A stretch of 64,000 bases of DNA from contig NZ_JAETZZ010000008.1 of the NCBI RefSeq assembly GCF_022627325.1, positions 62,001-126,000 on the forward strand, written 5' to 3'. The position numbers and the translations under genes are program-made. Below are positions 26,577 through 35,027 of this stretch, in pieces. How positions within the stretch are numbered: the first letter of the stretch is position 1; each line of letters opens with the position of its first letter. A model generated the notes under the pieces. The model made no database searches. It saw nothing but the letters and a program-made list of their open reading frames with translations, and was not told the origin of the DNA. The DNA comes from Pseudomonas putida (GTDB lineage: Bacteria; Pseudomonadota; Gammaproteobacteria; Pseudomonadales; Pseudomonadaceae).

Positions 26577-26999
26577 ATGGCTGCTGAATATAACTGGGTA
26601 CTGGTCCTCGGGGCTGTGCTGAGCCTCATGGCGGCAACGCTGCATGTGGTCGCTATCATTATGGGGCCCTCGGGTTATCGGCTGTTTGGCGCCGGCGAGC
26701 GTTTCGTCCGCGCTGCCGAAAAAGGCAAAATTCATCCGCCTCTCATCACGCTGGCCATCGCACTGGTTCTCGTCTCTTGGGCTGCCTATGCACTCTCCGG
26801 TGCTGGGATAATCAGGCCGCTGCCGCTGCTGCGTCCGACGCTCGTCGGGGTAACGCTCGTCTACCTGGTGCGGGGATTAATAGGGCCGTTTTTCCTGGCG
26901 GGTACGGGGCGCACGATACAGTTCATTGCGGTCAGTTCAGCGGTCTGTACCCTCTTTGGTCTCGTTCATCTCGTGGGAGTGATTCAGATTGGGTCCTGA
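26577..26999 (+). CDS. Small four-helix membrane protein, unknown
   Basis: 140 residues, GGGAAG site before ATG 26577. Hydrophobic segments at about 8-28 (VLVLGAVLSLMAATLHVVAI), 55-75, 85-103 and 115-135. No named family recognised. Flanked by non-coding gaps of ~235 and ~220 bp, so probably a single-gene unit. Confidence 0.75.
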   Translation: MAAEYNWVLVLGAVLSLMAATLHVVAIIMGPSGYRLFGAGERFVRAAEKGKIHPPLITLAIALVLVSWAAYALSGAGIIRPLPLLRPTLVGVTLVYLVRGLIGPFFLAGTGRTIQFIAVSSAVCTLFGLVHLVGVIQIGS

Positions 27000-27221
27000 T
27001 GGCACAACGGATGGCTACCAGTTCTGGTATGGGGCTCTGGCCCAGTTCGCCTTTTACTTGATTGCGGATATGGATCGCTCAGGGGGCAGTCCACTACCAC
27101 AAAACGCCGCTGCATTCACTGGCCGCTTCGGGTCGAAAGCTGCCATTTGCGCGTCTACTGCCCGCCCATCAAGATCTCGTGGCAAAGAAGACTTCGCACC
27201 AATTCAAGGAGGATTGACCCC

Positions 27222-27659
27222 ATGAACCTTCAACAACTCACGCACCTGCCGCAACAAATGGCTAACCTTGAGAAAGAGGCAGTTGCAGAAGGCTTTAGGT
27301 TTCTCACCAGACTGATTTCAGAACGGAATTCCGGCACCAATCGCTTCGATGCGCCCGACGAATTCCTCATGGCGGCCTATCTGAACCAGCGCTTGGTGTG
27401 CATTGCAGGTTTGTCTGTTGATCCGTTTACGCATGACCGTACAGGAAGGTTGTGACGTGTGTATGTGGCGCCTGCATCGCGCGGGCAGCAGGTTGGCCGC
27501 AGACTGGTAAGCGCATTGCTTGCCCACGCCGCGTTGCACTTTGAAAGTGTGCGTCTGTACACCGACACCTCAGAGGGGAGCGCTTTTTATCTGCGCTGCG
27601 GCTTCACTCGAACAGACGACGCTCACGCGACCCACATAGTCCAGATCAAAAACCCCTGA
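27222..27659 (+). pseudogene. GNAT N-acetyltransferase with an in-frame nonsense codon
   Basis: Strong AAGGAGGA before ATG 27222. One frame of 145 codons is open to 27659 except for a TGA at 27453-27455. The stop falls just before the acetyl-CoA loop RVYVAPASRGQQVGRRLVS, where an Arg (CGA) would fit the family. The C-terminal half (FYLRCGFTRTD) is intact. A C-to-T change is the simplest cause. A GTG at 27459 could restart a C-terminal half, but that would lack the N-terminal strands. Confidence 0.82.
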
Positions 27660-27667
27660 GGTTTTTG
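27647..27667 (+). terminator. Terminator at the GNAT gene end
   Basis: CAAAAACC-CCTGA-GGTTTTTG; the loop contains the GNAT stop codon. The A/T-rich symmetric stem could serve both strands, including the end of the opposing gene at 27765. Confidence 0.6.
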
Positions 27668-27764
27668 GCTATCGTCCAGAATCTAACGGGCGCGACCTTA
27701 GGCCTGGAAGATTCTTTACGTGCAGTCTGTCCAACTCGCTCAGACCTTCGCGCCACAGTCTTCA

Positions 27765-28418
27765 TCACATTCTCCATGCACCTTGAGGCTGATCGGGCCC
27801 ATCGTCGGCCAAGGCTTCGCGCAGGCCAGCGATGTCCAGCGGCCGGCAGTAGGCCGGACGAGCCCGCTCGAAACGACGACCTTCTGCGAGGACACCCGCA
27901 TCGACCACATCAAACCCGAACCGCTCATGCAGATTGATGACCCTACGCTTGGCGTACGCGTCATCACCCGCAATCGGCAATGCCCGGCGCCACATCGAAC
28001 TGTCCGGATGTGAATGTGCAATGAGATCGCGCTCCAGAATGGCGTTGAATGCCTTGACCACCCTGGCACCGGAGAGATGCCGCGCCAATATCTCGCTGGT
28101 GGTGCTTTCATGGTTGTCCAGTTCGGCGATCTGACCGTCACGCTGGGGATAGTAGTTACCAGCATCCAGCACGATCGTGCCGGTAAACGCCTGTACTGGC
28201 AGCTCTGAGTAGCGGCCAAAAGGAATAGCGAGTAACACCAGGTCGCCAAACGTTGCGGCCTGCTCGACCGTTCCGACCTGACATCCCAGCGATGCGACAG
28301 TGCTGGTCAATGTATGGGGCCCGCGCGAGTTGCTGAGCATGACCTCGCACCCATTTTTCATGGCGAGGGCAGCGATTGCCCGGCCGATAAATCCCGCTCC
28401 GATAATGCCGATTCGCAT
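27765..28418 (-). CDS. NAD(P)-binding oxidoreductase, NADPH-dependent F420 reductase-like (NpdG fold)
   Basis: 217 residues. Rossmann start MRIGIIGAGFIGRAIAALAM, then LLAIPFGRYSELP and DAGNYYPQRDGQ, with VVKAFNAI in the middle: the layout of predicted dinucleotide-binding NpdG/YqcI-like proteins common in pseudomonads. AGGAG precedes ATG 28418. Substrate unknown. The divergent LysR gene starts 134 bp away and may control it. Confidence 0.82.
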   Translation of the reverse strand: MRIGIIGAGFIGRAIAALAMKNGCEVMLSNSRGPHTLTSTVASLGCQVGTVEQAATFGDLVLLAIPFGRYSELPVQAFTGTIVLDAGNYYPQRDGQIAELDNHESTTSEILARHLSGARVVKAFNAILERDLIAHSHPDSSMWRRALPIAGDDAYAKRRVINLHERFGFDVVDAGVLAEGRRFERARPAYCRPLDIAGLREALADDGPDQPQGAWRM

Positions 28419-28552
28419 TGCTCAACTCCTGCTTTCCAGACAGATATTGCTGAAAGGCCCTTGCCCATCAGCTCGATAGTCAGGATGCTATTTGAAATCG
28501 GACGGATTAAATATTGGCTTTAGATTGCGAGAGTCGAAACCATGAGTACTGA

Positions 28553-29464
28553 ATGATGGACCAATTGCAAAGCATGGCCGTGTTCATCAAAGCCGCAGAC
28601 AGCGGCTCATTCTCCGCGGCCGCAGAAGCTCTGGGCATGTCTTCGCAGATGGCTGGCAAACACGTCAGCTCTCTGGAAGAGCGTCTGGGCGTGAAGTTGC
28701 TGAATCGCACGACACGTCGGCAAAGCCTGACCGAGATCGGCCAGCAGTATTACGAACGCTGCAAGCGGGTGCTGGCCGAAGCCCAAGCCGCCGACGCCGT
28801 GGCCGAGAACTACACAGAAGCGCCACGCGGCCGGTTGCGCATCAGCGCCCCTGTGACCTACGGGTCCTACTGCCTGATGCCACTGTTGAACCGCTACCTG
28901 CGTCGATATCCGGAGGTAAAGGTAGAACTGTCGCTCAATGACCGCTTCGTGGATCTTGTCGATGATGACTTCGAGGTCGCGATCCGCATCGGGAAGCTCG
29001 ACGACTCCAGCCTGATCGCTCGTCCATTGGCCCCCTACCGGCTGATTGCCTGCGCCGCCCCAAGTTACCTCGCCGAGCACGGCACCCCACTGTCGCCCGA
29101 CGACCTCACCGGTCATCATTGCCTGGGATCAAACGCCTGGCCCGCGACGGTGTCAGGCGAGTGGAGAATGCTGGGTGGAGAAAATCTGCAACAGCTCGCC
29201 CGGCAAAGTCGGCTTCAGGTCAACGACGCGCGCGCACAGCGTGCTGCGGCCTGCGACGGTTTGGGCATTATCGTGGGGGCTGAGATCATGCTCGCAGACG
29301 ATATTCGTGAAGGTCGCCTGGTACGCCTCTTTCCCCAGCTCCAGACACCAGCACGACCGGTTCACCTGTTGTATGCGAGCGACCGGCGTATGCCGCCCAA
29401 GCTGCGCAGCTTTATCGAACAAGTGGTGGCAGAACTTGAAATTGATCCGGGTTCAATGAGGTGA
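28553..29464 (+). CDS. LysR-family regulator
   Basis: 303 residues, two adjacent ATG codons (28553, 28556) so the first residue is uncertain. HTH: SGSFSAAAEALGMSSQMAGK; then RTTRRQSLTEIGQQYYERC. CrgA/PA-type LysR effector domain with ISAPVTYGSYCLMPLL. Divergent from the dinucleotide-binding oxidoreductase, its probable target. Confidence 0.88.
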   Translation: MMDQLQSMAVFIKAADSGSFSAAAEALGMSSQMAGKHVSSLEERLGVKLLNRTTRRQSLTEIGQQYYERCKRVLAEAQAADAVAENYTEAPRGRLRISAPVTYGSYCLMPLLNRYLRRYPEVKVELSLNDRFVDLVDDDFEVAIRIGKLDDSSLIARPLAPYRLIACAAPSYLAEHGTPLSPDDLTGHHCLGSNAWPATVSGEWRMLGGENLQQLARQSRLQVNDARAQRAAACDGLGIIVGAEIMLADDIREGRLVRLFPQLQTPARPVHLLYASDRRMPPKLRSFIEQVVAELEIDPGSMR

Positions 29465-29864
29465 TGGTGTAGACGGGGCGCAGCCAGCGTTTGAGATCCG
29501 GCGCCGCCGATAAAGCCACCAGGCTTGGTTGGCCAATCGATGCATAGCGAAAAGGAAGGCTCAAGCGGCAAACTGCATGAATTTTATCTGGCCCATTGGT
29601 TAGCATCAGCAGTCATCGACAATGTAGGCCGGGCAAGCACCGACAAAGTTCGTCCTGCGGTAAAACCCTGATCATGAATTTTTCCGGTTAGATGCAATGG
29701 CAGCGGCTGCAACATTCATGAAGGTTCTGGCGATAGAGTTGGCTGCACAGCTCTGCCATCAAACAACTCCTTAATCCATCATGGCATCATGGTCGGTCAA
29801 TCTCCGCTAAATGCAAAGTCCGCTAAGGGTCGATAGCGGTCACTCTTGACCGGCTACAATCGCC
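29465..29864. other. Non-coding stretch
   Basis: 400 bases without a credible gene or terminator; ends at the inverted-repeat element at 29865. Confidence 0.4.
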
Positions 29865-30023
29865 CCAGGCTGTGTGAAACGTTCGGGACGCTCCGGCTAG
29901 TTAGAAAATGCCGGGGGTTCGCGTTCCTACGCGAAATCTGGGTTAACTGAATAACCAAGCCATCACAAGTTTCACGTACGCTCGCGCCCTTAAGTGATGC
30001 GTTTGGCTTTTCACACAGCCTGG
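29865..30023. mobile_element. 159-bp MITE-like element with IS1182-type ends
   Basis: Perfect 15-bp terminal inverted repeats CCAGGCTGTGTGAAA (29865-29879) and TTTCACACAGCCTGG (30009-30023) enclose 129 bases with no gene. The same 15-mer is at the left end of the IS1182-family remnant at 37900. It is therefore probably a non-autonomous deletion derivative of that element type. No clear target duplication was seen. Confidence 0.65.
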
Positions 30024-30072
30024 ACCCAAAGCAGTCATTTTGGTCTTCGGCGAACGATCAGAAAAGCCGGCA

Positions 30073-30774
30073 CTATAAGACCAGGGGCGGTTCAAGCAAT
30101 GCCACTACCTGTCCAGCAGTCGCTCTGGCAGACTGCGGATTCTGGCCTGTCACCAAGCGGCCATCGACGACCACATGCGAAGTGAATGGCAAGAATGCTT
30201 TCTCGTAGCGCGCCCCCCGACGTTTCATTTCTTGCTCAGCGTTATAGGGAACCTTGCTCGCAACGCCCGCAAGCACTTCTTCGATCCAGGCGTAGCCAGT
30301 CAGACGACGCCCCTCTACCAGAAGACGACCATCAGACAGCCGCGTATTCAGCAGCCCGCAATACCCATGGCAAACCGAAGAAACGACCCCACCCTGCTCA
30401 TAGATTTCGCGAGTCAGCCTCTGCAGCCCCTCGTCCTCAGGGAAGTCCCACATCACCGCATGGCCGCCGGTAAAATAGATGGCGTCGAAGTCGCAGGACA
30501 CTAATGCCTGCGGACTTGAGGTGTTGGCAAGACGTGCCATTGACACCGGATTGTTCAACCAGGCTTTGCCGCTACTATCGAGCAATGGCCATTTGAGCGA
30601 GCGAGGTTCGAGGGGGGATTTCCCACCCAGTGGGCTCACCAGGTGCTGTTCATATCCTCTGTCAGCGAACACATGCCAGGCATGCGTCAACTCACCCAAC
30701 CACAGCCCTGTGGGATGACTTGGGTCGCTGTAATGGGCAACGTTGGTAACGACGTGCAAGATGCGTTTGGTCAT
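30073..30774 (-). CDS. DJ-1/PfpI-family protein (type 1 glutamine amidotransferase-like, Hsp31-like)
   Basis: 233 residues. Core motifs ILHVVTNVAHY, SHPTGLWLGELTHAWHVFAD (Glu of the triad), YFTGGHAVMWDFPED, and nucleophile elbow SSVCHGYCGLLN. These fit the Hsp31/glyoxalase III branch, which detoxifies methylglyoxal or acts in stress. It lies 94 bp from the TetR gene on the same strand and may be under its control. Confidence 0.85.
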   Translation of the reverse strand: MTKRILHVVTNVAHYSDPSHPTGLWLGELTHAWHVFADRGYEQHLVSPLGGKSPLEPRSLKWPLLDSSGKAWLNNPVSMARLANTSSPQALVSCDFDAIYFTGGHAVMWDFPEDEGLQRLTREIYEQGGVVSSVCHGYCGLLNTRLSDGRLLVEGRRLTGYAWIEEVLAGVASKVPYNAEQEMKRRGARYEKAFLPFTSHVVVDGRLVTGQNPQSARATAGQVVALLEPPLVL

Positions 30775-30868
30775 ACCTGAATACCTGATCGGTGGTCGTT
30801 AGGCCAAGCATCGCCTTTATGCAGGCGAGAATTACTTTGTCATAAGCGCTGGATCCAGCGGCAGGCCA

Positions 30869-31489
30869 TCAGGTCGCCGGATCACGTACCAAACCATCAA
30901 GCAAGGTCGTCAAGGCATCTTCAATGGCGTGGTCGCCGACCTTCGCCGGCACCAACCGGCTATCGATCGAAAGCAGGGTCAACCCATGGAGATGCGCCCA
31001 GCTCGCGGTCGCTTGTCCCATGGCAGAGCGGGCCCGGATAGTACCTTCCTCCTGACCTCGCTCCAAAACCTCGATCACCAGGTAGAAAGGTGCCTGGGCT
31101 CGGGGATCGACATGTATGTGCGCGGGGTCGCCCGCCTGTGTCGAGAACATCAACCGGTATAAATCCGGATTCTCCTCACCAAAAGCCAAGTAGGCATAGG
31201 CCATTGCCTGTAAGCGCTCCGGCGCCGACATCGTGGGTCGCATCGAGTCGTTCATCGCCGCGTTCAATCGCTCGAAGCCTAGTAGTGCCAACTCGTACAG
31301 CAGCGCCGCCTTGTCTGGAAAATGACGATACGGAGCCGAGTGACTCACTTGGGCTCGCCGGGCTATTTCGCGCAGGGTGAATTGCCAGCCTTGCTGTTCC
31401 TCTAGCGTCGCCAAAGCAGTATCGATGATGGTGCGACGCAAATCGCCATGGTGGTAGGGCTTTGCTTCGCAAATTTCATCAGATGACAT
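30869..31489 (-). CDS. TetR-family regulator
   Basis: 206 residues. HTH: WQFTLREIARRAQVSHSAPY followed by RHFPDKAALLYELA. The C-terminal domain has the WAHLHGLTLL motif of TetR_C_13/WHG-type regulators. Divergent from the coniferyl-aldehyde-type dehydrogenase; a pair of near-identical 18-mers lies between the two starts. Confidence 0.87.
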   Translation of the reverse strand: MSSDEICEAKPYHHGDLRRTIIDTALATLEEQQGWQFTLREIARRAQVSHSAPYRHFPDKAALLYELALLGFERLNAAMNDSMRPTMSAPERLQAMAYAYLAFGEENPDLYRLMFSTQAGDPAHIHVDPRAQAPFYLVIEVLERGQEEGTIRARSAMGQATASWAHLHGLTLLSIDSRLVPAKVGDHAIEDALTTLLDGLVRDPAT

Positions 31490-31507
31490 ACGGCTGCTCC
31501 ACTCATG

Positions 31508-31569
31508 TTGACAGTGAACACATTGTCTTCCTAAGATCGGCTCAAATCAAGTTTACAGTGTCTACATTG
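31508..31569. promoter_or_regulatory. Paired direct repeats, candidate TetR operators
   Basis: TTGACAGTGAACACATTG (31508-31525) and TTTACAGTGTCTACATTG (31552-31569) match at 14 of 18 bases and start 44 bp apart, about four helical turns. They flank the likely promoters of the divergent TetR gene and aldehyde dehydrogenase gene. Confidence 0.5.
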
Positions 31570-31591
31570 CAATGACCTTGAGAGGTGCAAG

Positions 31592-33028
31592 ATGACCATC
31601 GCCGTAACATCCATCCCTGCTGTCGACGCCGAAACCACGCTGGAGCAACAGCGTCGCGCATTTATCAATGACGGACCACCCGGCGTTGAGCTACGCAAAG
31701 CCAACCTGATCAAGTTGCGCGCGGCGGTGCTTGCCTGCCGACGTGATGTGGAGGAAGCGATCAGCGCCGATTTTGGCAACCGCTCAAGGCATGAAACAGA
31801 CGTCATGGAGCTGCTTGGCGTGGTTCAGTCCATCGATTACCTGGTGCGGCACCTCCGGCGTTTCATGAAATCCGAGCGGCGCCACGTCGCGGCCTTTCAC
31901 CGTAATGGCCGTGCTTATGTGGAGTACCAGCCTAAAGGCGTGATCGGCGTCATGGCACCGTGGAACTACCCGATAGCTTTGACCTTCATCCCCCTGGCCA
32001 CCGCACTGGCTGCTGGCAATCGGGTGATGATCAAACCCTCTGAACTGACGCCACGCACCAGTGAGCTGATTCAGCGCATTTTGGCGAGTAGTTTCGCCGC
32101 CGATGAGGTCGCGGTAATACTCGGCGGTCCTGAAATAGGTGCAAGCTTTAGCGCTTTACCCTTCGACCACCTATTGTTCACCGGCAGTACGCAGGTTGGC
32201 CGAATGGTGATGCGGGCGGCTAGCGACAATCTGGTGCCGCTGACGCTTGAACTGGGCGGCAAAAGTCCTGTGGTTGTGGCCCCGGGGCATGCCGGACGCA
32301 ATACCCTAGACAGCATTGTCTTTGGCAAACTCGCCAACGCTGGCCAGACGTGCGTCGCGCCGGACTACGTCCTGGTCTACGAGGATGATCTGGGTGAGTT
32401 CATCTCCCAGTACCGCGCTGCTGTCGCCCGTGCTTATCCGCAAGGCCCAACCAGCCCGGACTACACCTCCATCGTCAGTGACAGGCATTACACGCGGTTG
32501 CAGTCACTGATCGAAGACGCCCGCGCCAGGGGCGCCAAGGTAATTGAGGCTGGCGTGACGCCGGAGCGTGCGGTCGAGCGACCGCGAACACTGGCTCCGG
32601 TGCTGATCGTGGGGGCTGGTGACGATGCACTGGTCATGCGCGAAGAAATCTTCGGGCCTTTGCTACCTGTGCGCACCTACCGCTTCCTCGACGAAGCTAT
32701 CGCCTATATCAATGCCAGGCCACGTCCGCTAGCGCTCTACTACTTCGGCAACGTGGGAGCCGACAGCGAAGCGCTTCTCAAGAGCACCACCTCCGGCAAC
32801 GTCGGCATCAACAACACCCTGATGCACGTCGCGGTGGACGACCTGCCGTTCGGCGGCGTGGGCCCCAGTGGAATGGGTGCTTACCACGGTATCGAGGGTT
32901 TTCGGTCGATGAGCCATGCCAAGGGCGTGTTCGTTCAAGGTCGTTGGAACTTGCCAAGGCTGCTCCGGGCACCGTTCGGAAAACTGGCTGATTTTGCCCT
33001 CGCCTTCACCCTGCGGCCCCGGCCCTAG
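31592..33028 (+). CDS. Aldehyde dehydrogenase, coniferyl-aldehyde dehydrogenase type
   Basis: 478 residues. ALDH motifs: GVMAPWNYPIALTFIPLATA, FTGSTQVGRMVM, catalytic Glu220 in LELGGKSP and catalytic Cys254 in NAGQTCVAPDY. The short length, hydrophobic C-terminus and NNTLMHVAVDDLPFGGVGPS fit the coniferyl-aldehyde dehydrogenase (CalB) branch, which also takes medium-chain aldehydes. Its divergent TetR neighbour is the likely regulator. Confidence 0.83.
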   Translation: MTIAVTSIPAVDAETTLEQQRRAFINDGPPGVELRKANLIKLRAAVLACRRDVEEAISADFGNRSRHETDVMELLGVVQSIDYLVRHLRRFMKSERRHVAAFHRNGRAYVEYQPKGVIGVMAPWNYPIALTFIPLATALAAGNRVMIKPSELTPRTSELIQRILASSFAADEVAVILGGPEIGASFSALPFDHLLFTGSTQVGRMVMRAASDNLVPLTLELGGKSPVVVAPGHAGRNTLDSIVFGKLANAGQTCVAPDYVLVYEDDLGEFISQYRAAVARAYPQGPTSPDYTSIVSDRHYTRLQSLIEDARARGAKVIEAGVTPERAVERPRTLAPVLIVGAGDDALVMREEIFGPLLPVRTYRFLDEAIAYINARPRPLALYYFGNVGADSEALLKSTTSGNVGINNTLMHVAVDDLPFGGVGPSGMGAYHGIEGFRSMSHAKGVFVQGRWNLPRLLRAPFGKLADFALAFTLRPRP

Positions 33029-33067
33029 CAGCACGCCGAGTAGCTGAAAAAACTGATCATTGACGCC

Positions 33068-33098
33068 TTGACATTAAAGTTAAGTTTAACGTTAAGGT
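33068..33098 (+). promoter_or_regulatory. MerR-type promoter of the acetoacetate-decarboxylase-like gene
   Basis: TTGACA (33068-33073), a 19-bp spacer with dyad TTAAAGTTAAGTTTAA, then TAAGGT (33093-33098). A 19-bp spacer is too long for normal sigma-70 use and is the mark of MerR-activated promoters. Same architecture at 34859 and 45822. Confidence 0.75.
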
Positions 33099-33188
33099 GC
33101 GTATGTAAGGTCCACCTAGCTCGGCGCCAAGCGAGATGCCTGGTCGCATTCATCAATGCGTGATGCAATTCACCGGAGAGACTGAATA

Positions 33189-34196
33189 GTGAAACTCGGA
33201 ACCGTCGCCGCAGTGGCAGGTGCACTCCTGACGCCCATTGCCAACCTCACCATGGCGGACACTACCGGCATCCCCAAACATGCCGAAACCACGATGATAG
33301 ATATCGCAGGGCACCAGGTACCCGTCGTAAAAGACGGCTTGTACGACCGATACCGCTCCAACCCTCCCCTGTCGGTGATCCAGGCCGAAGCGCCAGGTAT
33401 GGACCTCAGTTGGTTCAAAGGCCTGAAAAAAACCAAGGTCGACATAGGCTTTGAGTCGTACTCGCCTAACTTCTACTACATGAACAGCAGGATTACAGCC
33501 GTTTACACGGCGGATATTGATCGGCTGCGCGCCTTGATGCCCGCTGAAGTGCTCAACCAGGTGCAACCCCTGCAGGTATGGCCGGGCCGCGGCCTGATAG
33601 CGTTCACGGCTTACACCTACGATTATTGCGACAACGACAGCTACAACGAAATTGCCTTGTCGATCATCACCAACAAACCAGGTAAGTCCAATCTCGGGCC
33701 ATTCAGCTTGATCGGACAATCCATGTCCAAGGACTTCTGGGGTTACGTGCTCAAATTGCCGGTGAATACCGAGCTTGCCCGTGTCCGCGGTGTAGTGGGC
33801 TACAACCTGCCGAAATGGCTGACAGAGATCAACCGCCGAGAGGATGCCTCGAGCGTGTCCTATGACATCGTCGACGCGCAGACTGGCAATATCGATGTCG
33901 TCTTCAAGGCAAAAAAGCTCGACGACGTATCCAGTGAAGCCGGCCTGGTGACCAACAGCTTTACCAACCTCAACCATGCCGGCCAGTTGAGCTATGGCTA
34001 TGCGACGTCTCGGCAGACCCGTCATGGGTCGAGCATGAACGCTGACTCCGCCGACCTGGTGCTGGGCGACGGTAGCCTGTCGACTTATATCCGCGCTTTG
34101 AAGCTGGGCAAGATGGTGAAATACGAATATGTGCCTGAGTTCCAGAGCGCCCTCTATGCTCCGAAGCCGCTGGCAGCATTGAATAGCGGTGACTGA
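33189..34196 (+). CDS. Secreted acetoacetate-decarboxylase-family protein
   Basis: 335 residues. An N-terminal signal peptide is likely (MKLGTVAAVAGALLTPIANL, cleavage near MADTT), unusual for cytosolic acetoacetate decarboxylases. The ADC fold pattern is seen in SRITAVYTADIDRLRALMP and VRGVVGYNLPKWLTEINRRE, where the Lys matches the conserved PK segment of the family. Length exceeds classical ADC (~250). Driven by a MerR-type promoter 90 bp upstream; the MerR gene lies just downstream on the other strand. Reaction unknown. Confidence 0.75.
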   Translation: MKLGTVAAVAGALLTPIANLTMADTTGIPKHAETTMIDIAGHQVPVVKDGLYDRYRSNPPLSVIQAEAPGMDLSWFKGLKKTKVDIGFESYSPNFYYMNSRITAVYTADIDRLRALMPAEVLNQVQPLQVWPGRGLIAFTAYTYDYCDNDSYNEIALSIITNKPGKSNLGPFSLIGQSMSKDFWGYVLKLPVNTELARVRGVVGYNLPKWLTEINRREDASSVSYDIVDAQTGNIDVVFKAKKLDDVSSEAGLVTNSFTNLNHAGQLSYGYATSRQTRHGSSMNADSADLVLGDGSLSTYIRALKLGKMVKYEYVPEFQSALYAPKPLAALNSGD

Positions 34197-34207
34197 CCGC
34201 TACAGCC

Positions 34208-34233
34208 GCGCCGGCCATTGGGCCGGCGCTTTA
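34208..34233 (+). terminator. Terminator after the ADC-like gene
   Basis: Nine-bp stem GCGCCGGCC-ATTG-GGCCGGCGC followed by TTTACTT, between the convergent ADC-like and MerR genes. Confidence 0.7.
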
Positions 34234-34257
34234 CTTCCCAGCAGACGTTGGCATGCC

Positions 34258-34698
34258 TCATTTGGTAGATGAAGCGCTCACTTTGTTCAAAGCGATCTCC
34301 TCGCGCAGACGGCCAAGCACACGTTGGGTGTTATCTACGCACTGCATGCCGTCTGGCTTGCTTTCAATGCCGTCGATTACCATCAGCAACTGCTCCTTGT
34401 TGCGAACCAAGCGCTGCTGTAACACCTCGATCTCCTCGACCTTGCGCTTTAGCCCGGAAAGTAGTTCGTCATGACGCCATCCTTGCGAACTCACCGGCAA
34501 CAGGTTGCGGATTTCATCCAAGGTAAACCCTGCTGCCTGGGCGCTGGTAATCATCTCCAGTATCCAGACTGCATCATCTGAATAGTCGCGGTAGCCATTG
34601 GCCTTGCGCTCAACGGATTGAATCAGTCCGCTTGCCTCGTAAAAACGGATGCGCGAAGGGGCAAGGCCCGTGATTTTCGCAAGCGCTCCAATTCTCAT
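34258..34698 (-). CDS. MerR-family regulator, paralogue 1
   Basis: 146 residues. MerR HTH RIGALAKITGLAPSRIRFYE followed by ASGLIQSVERKANGYRDYSD, then a long coiled-coil dimerisation helix (LKRKVEEIEVLQQRLVRNKE). No metal-binding cysteine cluster is present, so an organic or redox signal is likely. About two thirds identical to the MerR protein at 45981. Its own upstream region carries one copy of the shared operator. Confidence 0.9.
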   Translation of the reverse strand: MRIGALAKITGLAPSRIRFYEASGLIQSVERKANGYRDYSDDAVWILEMITSAQAAGFTLDEIRNLLPVSSQGWRHDELLSGLKRKVEEIEVLQQRLVRNKEQLLMVIDGIESKPDGMQCVDNTQRVLGRLREEIALNKVSASSTK

Positions 34699-34721
34699 AC
34701 CACACCTTTACGGAAGTTCTG

Positions 34722-34740
34722 ACCTTAAAGCTCACTTTAA
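34722..34740 (-). promoter_or_regulatory. MerR operator upstream of merR paralogue 1
   Basis: TTAAAG-CTCA-CTTTAA palindrome (34725-34740) with TAAGGT at the promoter-proximal side on the minus strand. The -35 side is weak, which fits autoregulation at modest level. Confidence 0.6.
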
Positions 34741-34858
34741 CCCCGTGATCACTAAAGAGCCAACTTGATTACGGATCTACGATCATAGGCTTGATCAAAT
34801 CGGCCCAACCTATCACCACCCTGCGCCTACTCTGATCGGATAAACGTACGACAAGGCC

Positions 34859-34889
34859 TTGACCTTAAGGTTTACTTTAAGCTTAAGGT
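34859..34889 (+). promoter_or_regulatory. MerR-type promoter of the NAD(P)-binding protein gene
   Basis: TTGACC, 19-bp spacer TTAAGGTTTACTTTAAGCT, then TAAGGT. Near-identical in layout to the promoters at 33068 and 45822. Confidence 0.78.
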
Positions 34890-35027
34890 AAGTACCTAGG
34901 CTACGAGGCCCTTGCTCTGTCGCGCTCAAGGACGGCAGCCATAGCGTCGCGGCCGGCACAAGCAAGCGGGCCATCATCATCGCAGTTAGTAGAGAGAAAC
35001 CTTCTATTGAGGTTTCCAGGAGACCAA

